Below, piece after piece: positions 1-6,414 of a stretch of DNA of 15,213 bases (its first letter is position 1; the number at the start of each line of letters is the position of its first letter). Position numbers and translations under genes: made by a program. This stretch comes from JBFLVQ01 sp040758525. GTDB taxonomy: Bacteria > Acidobacteriota > Blastocatellia > Chloracidobacteriales > JADJPF01. The notes under the pieces were generated by a model, which saw nothing but the letters and a program-made list of their open reading frames with translations, made no database searches and was not told where the DNA came from. Location: NCBI GenBank assembly GCA_040758525.1, contig JBFLVQ010000156.1, positions 1 to 15,213 on the forward strand, written 5' to 3'.

Positions 1-192
1 GAGGAAAGAGCTTTGTTAGCCCAAACTTTAATAGAGAGTTTGGATGAAGTCACTGAAAAAAATGTAAATGATAAATGGTTAGAAGAAATTAATCGCAGAG
101 ATATTGAGATAAAATCTGGAAAAATAAGCTGTAAACCTGCTGATGAAGTTCTCAAAGCAGCTAATGAAAGGCTGAAATGCTCAAACTCGTAA
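1..192 (+). CDS. Addiction-module antitoxin, partial (5' end outside window)
   Basis: Frame 1 is open from the first base to a TAA at 190-192 and gives 63 residues of a C-terminal part. The pattern ERALLAQTLIESLD, then W-LEEI-RR--EI-SGK and a closing DEVLKAANER is that of the small 'putative addiction module component' antitoxins (the TIGR02574/PF09720 type), usually about 70-80 residues, so only the first 10-15 residues are probably missing. Known role of the family: it binds and neutralises the cognate ParE/RelE-like toxin and represses its own operon. Its last 16 bases overlap the toxin gene in another frame, which supports translational coupling. The start codon and promoter lie outside the window. 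The DNA is AT-rich compared with genes after 1072. Confidence 0.8.
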   Translation, partial: EERALLAQTLIESLDEVTEKNVNDKWLEEINRRDIEIKSGKISCKPADEVLKAANERLKCSNS

Positions 193-470
193 TTCATCCA
201 GAGGCCGAAGAAGAATTAAATGCTGCCGCTGATTATTATGAGAAGTGCAAAGATGGATTAGGGATAAGTTTTTTACATGAAATAGAAAAGGGATTCCAAC
301 AAATTCAAGATAATCCATTAATTGGAAATGAAATTTCAACTGATATACGTCGATATCTATTACGTCGATTTCCATATGGGATTATGTATAGAGTTGAGAT
401 TAATACGATATTCATACTTGCAATAGCGCATCTACATCGTGAACCTGGATACTGGAAAAAGAGGAACTAA
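177..470 (+). CDS. ParE/RelE-superfamily toxin of a type II toxin-antitoxin module
   Basis: This 97-residue basic protein has the RelE/ParE fold signature: an N-terminal strand LVIHPEAEEELNAAADYY, a helix pair with NPLIG at residues 46-50, then R58-R59, RFPYGIMYR (64-72) and the C-terminal AHLHREPGYW (84-93). Length and motifs fit the ParE-like subgroup normally paired with the upstream antitoxin family. Family members inhibit either DNA gyrase or translation; which applies here cannot be read from the sequence. The ATG at 177 is preceded by AAAGG at a 5-base spacing inside the antitoxin gene. The two frames overlap by 16 bases, so the pair is almost certainly cotranscribed. It appears complete, with no frameshift. 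Confidence 0.88.
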   Translation: MLKLVIHPEAEEELNAAADYYEKCKDGLGISFLHEIEKGFQQIQDNPLIGNEISTDIRRYLLRRFPYGIMYRVEINTIFILAIAHLHREPGYWKKRN

Positions 471-487
471 GATTTATAAAGGCTGAT

Positions 488-547
488 AATGGCAGTAAGT
501 GTATATAACGATACATTGCATTCGGCTGTAAATAGCCATTTTATTTT
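488..547 (+). terminator. Possible rho-independent terminator after the toxin gene
   Basis: AATGGC at 488-493 pairs with GCCATT at 535-540, which runs into TTATTTT. Inside, TGTAT (500-504) pairs with ATACA (511-515) around a 6-base loop. The position, 18 bases past the toxin stop, fits a terminator, but the long interrupted stem makes it weak. It could instead be a structured leader of the next gene. Confidence 0.3.
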
Positions 548-556
548 ACATTAGAA

Positions 557-1048
557 ATGCTGAGTATAAGAATAGAACAGAGAATGAAAAACGAAAAATC
601 TAAGAAATCTAAGAAAAAGTCAGTTGAAACAATAGGCAAATTACCACCACGTTATTCATTTATACTTAACCAATACGTAGAAGAAAGATTGAGTAAATGC
701 CCAAAATGTAATCAGCCAACACATCAGCGAAAGTTTCCCTTATTTATCCACATAGAAAACTACGGACCAATTGTACAAGGTTTCACTTGTCGATATTGTA
801 CTAGATGTGAATTGATTGTAGCTCATCAACATGAATTAGAAGAACAATTGGCACGCTCGTTCTTGTTAATCAATCCAAGAGTAATAGGAAATAAATACCT
901 AGTGGTTGGCACAGTAGATAGAAAAGTATGGCAGCAGGGAATGAAAGAGGCAGCAACAATAGAAGCCACATTAAACCATCTGGCAGATTTTAAAGAAGTA
1001 TTGACATTGGAAGTAAAACCAGCAGGATGGTATCGAAGTGAAGAATAG
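557..1048 (+). CDS. Conserved hypothetical protein with a split zinc ribbon
   Basis: A 163-residue soluble protein of unknown function. Two cysteine knuckles are visible: C48-P-K-C51 and C78-R-Y-C81-T-R-C84, about 26 residues apart, the usual geometry for one structural Zn2+. They are flanked by LPPRYSFILNQY before and ELIVAHQHELEEQL after; GNKYLVVGTVDRKVW lies in the C-terminal half. From memory the overall pattern resembles uncharacterised zinc-ribbon proteins of Cyanobacteria, Chloroflexi and Planctomycetes, but I cannot assign a function. The N-terminus is a lysine-rich tail. The start is uncertain: ATG 557 has no clear ribosome-binding site, while ATG 584 (codon 10) follows a GAACAGAG purine stretch and may be the real start. 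It lies downstream of the toxin in the same AT-rich DNA and converges on the kinase gene, 23 bp from its stop. Confidence 0.65.
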   Translation: MLSIRIEQRMKNEKSKKSKKKSVETIGKLPPRYSFILNQYVEERLSKCPKCNQPTHQRKFPLFIHIENYGPIVQGFTCRYCTRCELIVAHQHELEEQLARSFLLINPRVIGNKYLVVGTVDRKVWQQGMKEAATIEATLNHLADFKEVLTLEVKPAGWYRSEE

Positions 1049-1071
1049 CATTGCCAGGTTAAAGAAGAGCT

Positions 1072-4000
1072 TCACTCCTTAGCCTCAGATACTGTTGATT
1101 GATCACTGTGGAAGAGTTCTTCACGAGTCTGTGCACCAGCTACCAGCGTGCCTTGATAACGGGGTTCCACAATCAAAGTCTCCAGATCTCCGATCATCTC
1201 CTCGGGCGGTTCAAGTTTTGCAGTGGTAGCACCGTCCAACTCATCGCCAGCAGCAGCGATAAATTGGAGCGCCAGTTCTTTGGCCGTGGGCCGCTCGTTC
1301 GGGTCTTTCACCAGTGCTGCCATCACAACCGCAGCCAGTGCTGGCGAGATATTGGGATTGAAGTTGGTCAGAGGCGGCGGTGGTTGTGTCAGGTGGCTCA
1401 TCATTAATGCCAGCGGACCGCCACTGCCTGGCAGAAATGGTGGACGGCCACAGAACATCTCATAGAGCATTACGCCCAGGCTATAGACATCTGAACGACC
1501 ATCATAGTGCTCGCCATCAAAGCGCTCCGGCGCCATATAGGTTGGCGTACCAATCAGCCGGCCTGCTGGTGTGAGATTTTTCAGATTGACGCTTGCCCTT
1601 ACATCCATCAGCTTGGCAATACCGAAATCGACCACCTTTACCACCTCGCCTTCTGGGCTCTGATGGAGAAAGATATTTTCCGGTTTGATATCGCGATGGA
1701 CAATGCCAGCAGCATGTGCTTTGGTGAGCACCGAACAGATTGGCAACAAGATCTGCCCGCAGCGTCGTACTGAGAGCGCTTTTTTTCGGCTCAATTCGCT
1801 GGTAAGGGCATGCCCGTGAAGCAGTTCCATTACCAGATAGGCGATCCCTTCGTTGGCCACCCCAGAATCTAGCACGGCCACAGCATTAGGATGATTGATG
1901 CGGCAGGCCGAGACAGCTTCTTGTTGAAAGCGCTCCAATCCTTCAGCAGAATCATTGCCAGGCATAGGGCGAAAAACTTTTACGGCAACCTCACGCTTCA
2001 GAGTCAAATGGCTACCTCGATAGACAGCACCAAATCCGCCCGCACCAATCTTCTCATCCAATCTGTATTTGCCATCCAAAATCGTGCCCGGCAGTACTTC
2101 CGCAAGGGCTGAGAAGATGCGGTCGGCACGCTGGTGGAGCGCGATCAGTTCCACGTTCTTGGCCGCCAGTTCGGCATTCTGTCGCTCGACCCTATCCTTC
2201 TCCCCTACTAATGCTTTTGTACGTGCTGCGACCAGATCTTCCAGGGCAAGCTGACGTAGCCGCAACTGTCTAGTGCGCAGTCGGTAAGCACCCACGCCGC
2301 TACTGGCCACTACCAGTCCGCATAAAAAGAGAAACCAGTTGGTCTGATAGAAATAGGGTTGTAGATAGAACCTCAACTCGGTGCCCTTTTCATTCCATAG
2401 GCCATCATTATTGCAAGCAGTCACCTGAAAGCGATAGTTGCCGGGCGGGAGACTGGTATAGTAGGCGACCTGCCTATTGCCGGCCTCTACCCAATTCTCA
2501 TCAAAACCTTCCAGTCGATATTTATAGCGGACCTTTTCTGTTGCAAAGAAACTGAGGCCAGCATAATGGAACTCAAATTTAGTCTTGCCTGGTGCCAACC
2601 TGACCTGTCCGCTTATCGAACTGATCATTTCATCATTGACTTGAATCTGCTCAATTACTACTGGTGGCTGCAACTGATTTACCTTAATATTTTCTGGATC
2701 AATCACCACCACACCTTTAATGGTGGCAAACCAGAGCCGGCCATCCTGAGTCCGCCATCCCGCCGGTTGTGTCGCGCCATTACATTGATTGGTGCCCATA
2801 CCATCAGCCTTACCATAATTGACGGCAGTAACGTTTGTGCGCTCGCCGCGTGCAAAGGCATCGAGTTCACTTTTGCGTACGCGGAAGATCCCTTTATTGC
2901 AGCTCATCCAGAGATAGCCACTACGATCAGGAAGGATCTGAAAGATCGTGTTGTCGTAAAGACCATTCTTAACCGAGCAGGTGATCCACTTGCCATCAGC
3001 AAAACGGTTGAGCCCGTTGTCGGTGCCTATCCAGAGTGCACCCTGCTCGTCTTCATAGAATGTGAAGATGATCTCGCTTGCCAGCCCATCTTTGACCGTG
3101 TAGGTAGTGAAACGGCCCTGTTCCAAACAGTTGAGTCCGCCATAAGTGCCGATCCAGAGCCTTCCCTGGCGATCTTCGTAGAGAGAGCGCACATCATTGT
3201 TGACCAGCCCATCCCTGGTTGTGTAGACAGTAAATTTGCCATCACGGAATCTATTCAGGCCGTCGCCATAAGTGCCAACCCATAGGTTACCGGCACGATC
3301 CTCCATAATTACATTAATAATCTCGTTGGAGAGTCCGTCTTTGGTGCGGTAAGCGGTCAGCTTGCCATTGCGCAAACAGTTGAGGCCGCCACCATCCGTG
3401 CCTGCCCAGAGCGCCCCGTCACGCGTTGCGTAGACAGTACGTACGCCGTTGCTGGTGAGGCCATTGTTGGTTGTATAGGTGGTGAAGTGATTCTCGCTCA
3501 AACGGTTGAGACCACCGCCATCCGTACCGATCCAGACAATGCCTTCGCGGTCCTGGCAGATTGTGCGTACAAAATCGGAAGAGAGCTCTTCTTTTGCAGT
3601 ATAAAGGGTAAATTTACCATCATGAAATCGATTCAAGCCGCCATTGGTGCCGACCCATAGACTGCCTTCCCGATCTTCCAGCAGTGCACGCACATGGTTT
3701 TGGGAAAGTCCCTGTTGCATTGTGTAAGCCGAGAAACGGCCACCTGTGAAACGATTGAGCCCACCATTATTGGTGCCTATCCAGATATTGCCATCCGCAT
3801 CCTCGCAGATATTTCGAATGAAATTGCTGGAAAGGCCTGTAGCTATGGTGTATGAGTCAAACTTTCCTTGCGATAAAGTGTTCAATCCGCCATCAGTGGC
3901 AATCCAGAGTTTGCCCTTTCGATCCAGATATAGTGCACGCACAAAATTATTCAACAGCCCATCTGTGGTCTTGAACGTGGTAAGTTTACCATCGCGAAAC

Positions 4001-4581
4001 CGGCCCAACCCTTCGCCACTACTGCCAATCCAGAGGCTACCTTCCTGATCGGCGCAGATTGCCCGTACACCATTATTGGTAAAACCATCTTTGGTCTGAT
4101 AAATACTCAACTTCCCATCCCGAAAAAGATTTAGTCCGCGATTTGTGCCGATCCAGAGAATGCCAGCCTGATCTTCGAATATGGCATGTATAACATTACC
4201 AGCCAACCCATCCGCAGTGGTATAGAGCGTGAATTTGCCATTCCGCAGGCAACTCAAACCACCACCCGTGCCGATCCATAGATTACCAGCCCGATCTTCG
4301 TAAAGAGCAAAGATGCCATTGCTGTGGAAACCTACCGCCTGCTGATCAAATATGGTGAAATGAGTGCCATTGAAACGGACCAGCCCTTCATAAGTGCCGA
4401 ACCATATATAGCCGTCACGGGTCTGGATAATCGCGTTTACACTGTTTTGGGGAAGTTCGTCTTTCCAGATATCTTGAACATATTGGCTGATCGCTTTATT
4501 GGGATCTAGCGCCAACGCCAATCCACCGCCAGAGCTAAAGTAGAGAATAGCTAGGAAGATGAAGAGAAAGTATTGTCTCAC
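1072..4581 (-). CDS. Membrane sensor: two-component-type propeller repeats, Y_Y_Y domain and cytoplasmic Ser/Thr protein kinase
   Basis: This 1169-residue protein probably senses a periplasmic ligand and phosphorylates cytoplasmic proteins. In order it has a signal peptide (about 1-24), 14 propeller repeats with Trp at 60, 102, 143, 184, 226, 267, 309, 350, 392, 434, 476, 517, 558 and 617 (LWIGT-GGLNRF type), a Y_Y_Y domain (about 665-740), a membrane helix (about 749-766) and a charged linker helix (770-820) with the EDLVAARTKAL pattern seen after the membrane in histidine kinases. The Ser/Thr kinase domain (about 839-1108) has all key residues: Gly loop G846-AGGF-G851, Lys868 in VAVK, HRDIKPEN with D964, DFG D985 and APE 1017-1019. 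A Thr/Glu-rich tail (1109-1169) ends the protein. No HisKA, HATPase or receiver domain is present. The start is GTG, with a stop 12 bases upstream in frame and no clear ribosome-binding site, so translation may be weak. Confidence 0.93.
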   Translation of the reverse strand: MRQYFLFIFLAILYFSSGGGLALALDPNKAISQYVQDIWKDELPQNSVNAIIQTRDGYIWFGTYEGLVRFNGTHFTIFDQQAVGFHSNGIFALYEDRAGNLWIGTGGGLSCLRNGKFTLYTTADGLAGNVIHAIFEDQAGILWIGTNRGLNLFRDGKLSIYQTKDGFTNNGVRAICADQEGSLWIGSSGEGLGRFRDGKLTTFKTTDGLLNNFVRALYLDRKGKLWIATDGGLNTLSQGKFDSYTIATGLSSNFIRNICEDADGNIWIGTNNGGLNRFTGGRFSAYTMQQGLSQNHVRALLEDREGSLWVGTNGGLNRFHDGKFTLYTAKEELSSDFVRTICQDREGIVWIGTDGGGLNRLSENHFTTYTTNNGLTSNGVRTVYATRDGALWAGTDGGGLNCLRNGKLTAYRTKDGLSNEIINVIMEDRAGNLWVGTYGDGLNRFRDGKFTVYTTRDGLVNNDVRSLYEDRQGRLWIGTYGGLNCLEQGRFTTYTVKDGLASEIIFTFYEDEQGALWIGTDNGLNRFADGKWITCSVKNGLYDNTIFQILPDRSGYLWMSCNKGIFRVRKSELDAFARGERTNVTAVNYGKADGMGTNQCNGATQPAGWRTQDGRLWFATIKGVVVIDPENIKVNQLQPPVVIEQIQVNDEMISSISGQVRLAPGKTKFEFHYAGLSFFATEKVRYKYRLEGFDENWVEAGNRQVAYYTSLPPGNYRFQVTACNNDGLWNEKGTELRFYLQPYFYQTNWFLFLCGLVVASSGVGAYRLRTRQLRLRQLALEDLVAARTKALVGEKDRVERQNAELAAKNVELIALHQRADRIFSALAEVLPGTILDGKYRLDEKIGAGGFGAVYRGSHLTLKREVAVKVFRPMPGNDSAEGLERFQQEAVSACRINHPNAVAVLDSGVANEGIAYLVMELLHGHALTSELSRKKALSVRRCGQILLPICSVLTKAHAAGIVHRDIKPENIFLHQSPEGEVVKVVDFGIAKLMDVRASVNLKNLTPAGRLIGTPTYMAPERFDGEHYDGRSDVYSLGVMLYEMFCGRPPFLPGSGGPLALMMSHLTQPPPPLTNFNPNISPALAAVVMAALVKDPNERPTAKELALQFIAAAGDELDGATTAKLEPPEEMIGDLETLIVEPRYQGTLVAGAQTREELFHSDQSTVSEAKE
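2881..4446 (-). repeat. Tandem coding repeats of about 125 bp (propeller blades)
   Basis: Thirteen consecutive Trp-containing units of 41-42 codons, residues about 46-567, lie in the kinase gene. A fourteenth, more diverged unit follows at about residue 617. Each unit reads roughly D-x-x-G-x-LWIGT-x-GGLNRF-x-GKF-x-x-YTT-x-DGL. Fourteen blades match the two seven-bladed propellers known from Bacteroidetes hybrid two-component sensors. The near-constant period makes the region prone to unequal recombination and assembly error. Confidence 0.85.
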
Positions 4582-4672
4582 AGGAACGCAACCTTATGTG
4601 TAAAATTACTGGTTACGTGAGATATTCGACAATCTGTTTCAGGCGACGGTAACAATCGTAAACATTATTTCC

Positions 4673-4694
4673 ATAGAAAGCAATTATTTTCTAT
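4673..4694. promoter_or_regulatory. AT-rich inverted repeat between the nucleotidyltransferase and kinase genes
   Basis: ATAGAAA (4673-4679) and TTTCTAT (4688-4694) form a 7 bp dyad with an 8-base spacer, 92 bp upstream of the kinase start. It could be an operator or a weak processing hairpin. There is no T-tract on the minus strand to make it a clear terminator. The rest of the 197 bp gap shows no convincing promoter. Confidence 0.3.
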
Positions 4695-4778
4695 ACCGTG
4701 ATATTGGGACCTAGCTGCAGATTTGAACAGAAAGTTACAGTTTCAACAGGTAGACAAGATTCTTGTTCCCTGCTCTCC

Positions 4779-5591
4779 TCAGGCAGCTTTGTACCCATCA
4801 TTAAGGAAGAGATCTCTGGCATCCTGATAGCCACGCTCAATATCGGCAATATAAGAGAAGGTACTGATAAGTGTGCCTTGACAGACTGGCATTACATTGG
4901 TGGGATCGTCTAGCGTAGCGCGTAGTCGATCTATCAACAGATCATAAACCCAACGTGGCACATAGTCACGATGCGAGGGATAAACAAAGAAGAAAGAGAT
5001 CAACTGTGTGAAGAGCAAAGGCCAATGCTCCCGCATACGCGCAAGCAGATATTGCCAATCAAGCTCTCCCTTCTGTCCAGCAATGATGTGCACAATATCA
5101 GCGCCATCATAGCGGTGGCGTTCTTGAATATAAGCCTTAAAACTTATTGTATCTTCTGGTGAAGCGATCAGTACTGGTACACCCAATATTACCGCAGACC
5201 GACCACGTGTTATCCAAAGACGATCGATTTTGGCAACACGATTCCCCGAGCCATGAATGATATCAATACAACAACCTTGGTAAATAGCCTTTGCTAACCA
5301 GATTGGTTCTTCTATATGAGTCTGGAAACCGGCCTCCCTAAGTGCTGTCAATGCCCGCGCCACATTCTCTTCTTCAACAAAGACATCTAGATCTTTTGTA
5401 TGACGCCAGATACCACAGTAGTAGTAGATTGCGAATGCTCCTTCAATAACAAAGGGGACATGTTCACGGTTGAGCGTAAGCAGAGCAAGGCGAAAGGTTT
5501 CTGCCTGGGCTTTGGTGAGCGCAAAACTACTAGTTGTCACCGATCTTAGCTCTTCCTGGGACATTTTCTCTCTCTTCAGGGCTATCTTCAT
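4779..5591 (-). CDS. Nucleotidyltransferase-fold protein (MNT/AbiEii-like), substrate unknown
   Basis: A 270-residue soluble protein with the core of a small nucleotidyltransferase: VIEGAFAIYYY (residues 48-58), then TKDLDVFV with D67 and D69 as the D-x-D metal pair, and CIDIIHG with D110 as a possible third carboxylate. The family normally has GG before the helix; here it is GA. A C-terminal helical part contains SPEDTISFKAYIQERHRYDGADI, a pattern common in uncharacterised nucleotidyltransferase-like proteins. Possible roles range from antitoxin or resistance-type NMP transfer to an envelope function suggested by the neighbours; the substrate cannot be told. I chose ATG 5591 because CAGGAG lies 9 bases before it. 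A TTG at 5639 would add 16 residues and has no such site. It follows the glycosyltransferase by 48 bp and is probably the last gene of that operon. Confidence 0.72.
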   Translation of the reverse strand: MKIALKREKMSQEELRSVTTSSFALTKAQAETFRLALLTLNREHVPFVIEGAFAIYYYCGIWRHTKDLDVFVEEENVARALTALREAGFQTHIEEPIWLAKAIYQGCCIDIIHGSGNRVAKIDRLWITRGRSAVILGVPVLIASPEDTISFKAYIQERHRYDGADIVHIIAGQKGELDWQYLLARMREHWPLLFTQLISFFFVYPSHRDYVPRWVYDLLIDRLRATLDDPTNVMPVCQGTLISTFSYIADIERGYQDARDLFLNDGYKAA

Positions 5592-5600
5592 GCTAACCAA

Positions 5601-5606
5601 CTCCTG
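5601..5606 (-). promoter_or_regulatory. Ribosome-binding site setting the nucleotidyltransferase start
   Basis: CAGGAG on the minus strand stands 9 bases before ATG 5591. It is the only good Shine-Dalgarno match in the 5' part of this frame and decides between ATG 5591 and the upstream TTG 5639. Confidence 0.65.
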
Positions 5607-5639
5607 ATACCTACCCAATTGCAAAAATACACTAAGCAA

Positions 5640-6398
5640 TCATTGTGCCGGATCAGCGGATTGGCGCTCCCAAGCTTTTGCATACTTAAGAAAGACATAA
5701 TAAGCAGCAAAATAAGCAATTGTAATACCAGCAAACCCATCCAGCACGCCTAAGCGTAAGAGGTAGCTACGTAAGAGTGCGAGTGGTGGTCGTAGCAGCA
5801 GATCTAACAGGCTAACACGCACAGCACGTGTACGCAGCTCTTCTGCAGCAAGAGTAGTGTAGCGGTCTAAACGACGATGATGAGCACTCAAGCTCTGAAT
5901 AGAATAATGATCCAGACGACCCTGTAACCGGCCAATATGGCCATTTAATTTGACTGATTCATGTACATAATCACCCTGCCAGTGGCCATGTTGGCGACGA
6001 TATAGACGTAATTGGTAATCGGGTGCCCAACCAGAATGATGCACAGCGCGGCCTAGATAATAGTTCTGACGACTTATGTAGAAACCGTGCTGGGGAGTAG
6101 CTGGGTTATTGATAATCTCTTGGATCTCAAGCGCTAGTTCAGGACTGACACGCTCATCTGCATCTATGCTCAAGATCCATTCGTGGCGAGCCTGTTCGGC
6201 GGCAAACTGTTTCTGTGCAGCATAGCCAGGCCATTTGCGTACAATCACATGCTCTGTAAAACGGCTTGCGATCGACACGGTCGCATCTGTGCTTTCCGCA
6301 TCGATCACAATTATTTCATCAGCCCAGCGTACTGATTCAAGCGCCGCCGCAATATTATGTTCCTCATTAAAAGTAATTAAGGTAACTGATAGCGGCAT
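5640..6398 (-). CDS. Glycosyltransferase family 2, WaaE/KdtX-like
   Basis: A 252-residue GT-A fold enzyme that transfers a sugar from a nucleotide-sugar donor, probably onto a lipid-linked or LPS-core acceptor at the inner membrane face. Visible motifs are the N-terminal VTLITFNEEHNIAAALESV, the donor-site DAESTD (33-38), the metal-binding D79-A-D81 in SIDADERVS, the GWAPDYQLRLYRR stretch (123-135) and VHESV (145-149), which together match the WaaE/KdtX type of core glycosyltransferase. The C-terminus has a hydrophobic amphipathic region (about 205-238) likely to contact the membrane. It starts 16 bp after the TolC gene stop and precedes the nucleotidyltransferase gene on the same strand. The exact sugar and acceptor are unknown, and no other LPS-core gene is present in the window. 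The ATG lacks a strong ribosome-binding site, consistent with coupling to the upstream gene. Confidence 0.85.
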   Translation of the reverse strand: MPLSVTLITFNEEHNIAAALESVRWADEIIVIDAESTDATVSIASRFTEHVIVRKWPGYAAQKQFAAEQARHEWILSIDADERVSPELALEIQEIINNPATPQHGFYISRQNYYLGRAVHHSGWAPDYQLRLYRRQHGHWQGDYVHESVKLNGHIGRLQGRLDHYSIQSLSAHHRRLDRYTTLAAEELRTRAVRVSLLDLLLRPPLALLRSYLLRLGVLDGFAGITIAYFAAYYVFLKYAKAWERQSADPAQ

Positions 6399-6414
6399 TA
6401 TCTACTGACGCGCA

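Noticed and set aside
1049..1071. Shared terminator between the convergent zinc-ribbon and kinase genes
   Set aside because: The 23 bp gap has only a 4 bp GAAG/CTTC match and no T-tract.
2566..3285. 239-codon open frame on the plus strand inside the kinase gene
   Set aside because: It is the antisense shadow of the propeller repeats. Its own sequence has no recognisable family and no ribosome-binding site, and the minus-strand protein is unmistakable.
2881..4446. Regularly spaced repeats as a CRISPR array
   Set aside because: The period of about 125 bp, continuous open reading frame and Trp-repeat translation show coding propeller blades.
4750..4772. Small hairpin ACAAG-ATT-CTTGT as terminator of the nucleotidyltransferase gene
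   Set aside because: The stem is only 5 bp and there is no T-tract on the minus strand.
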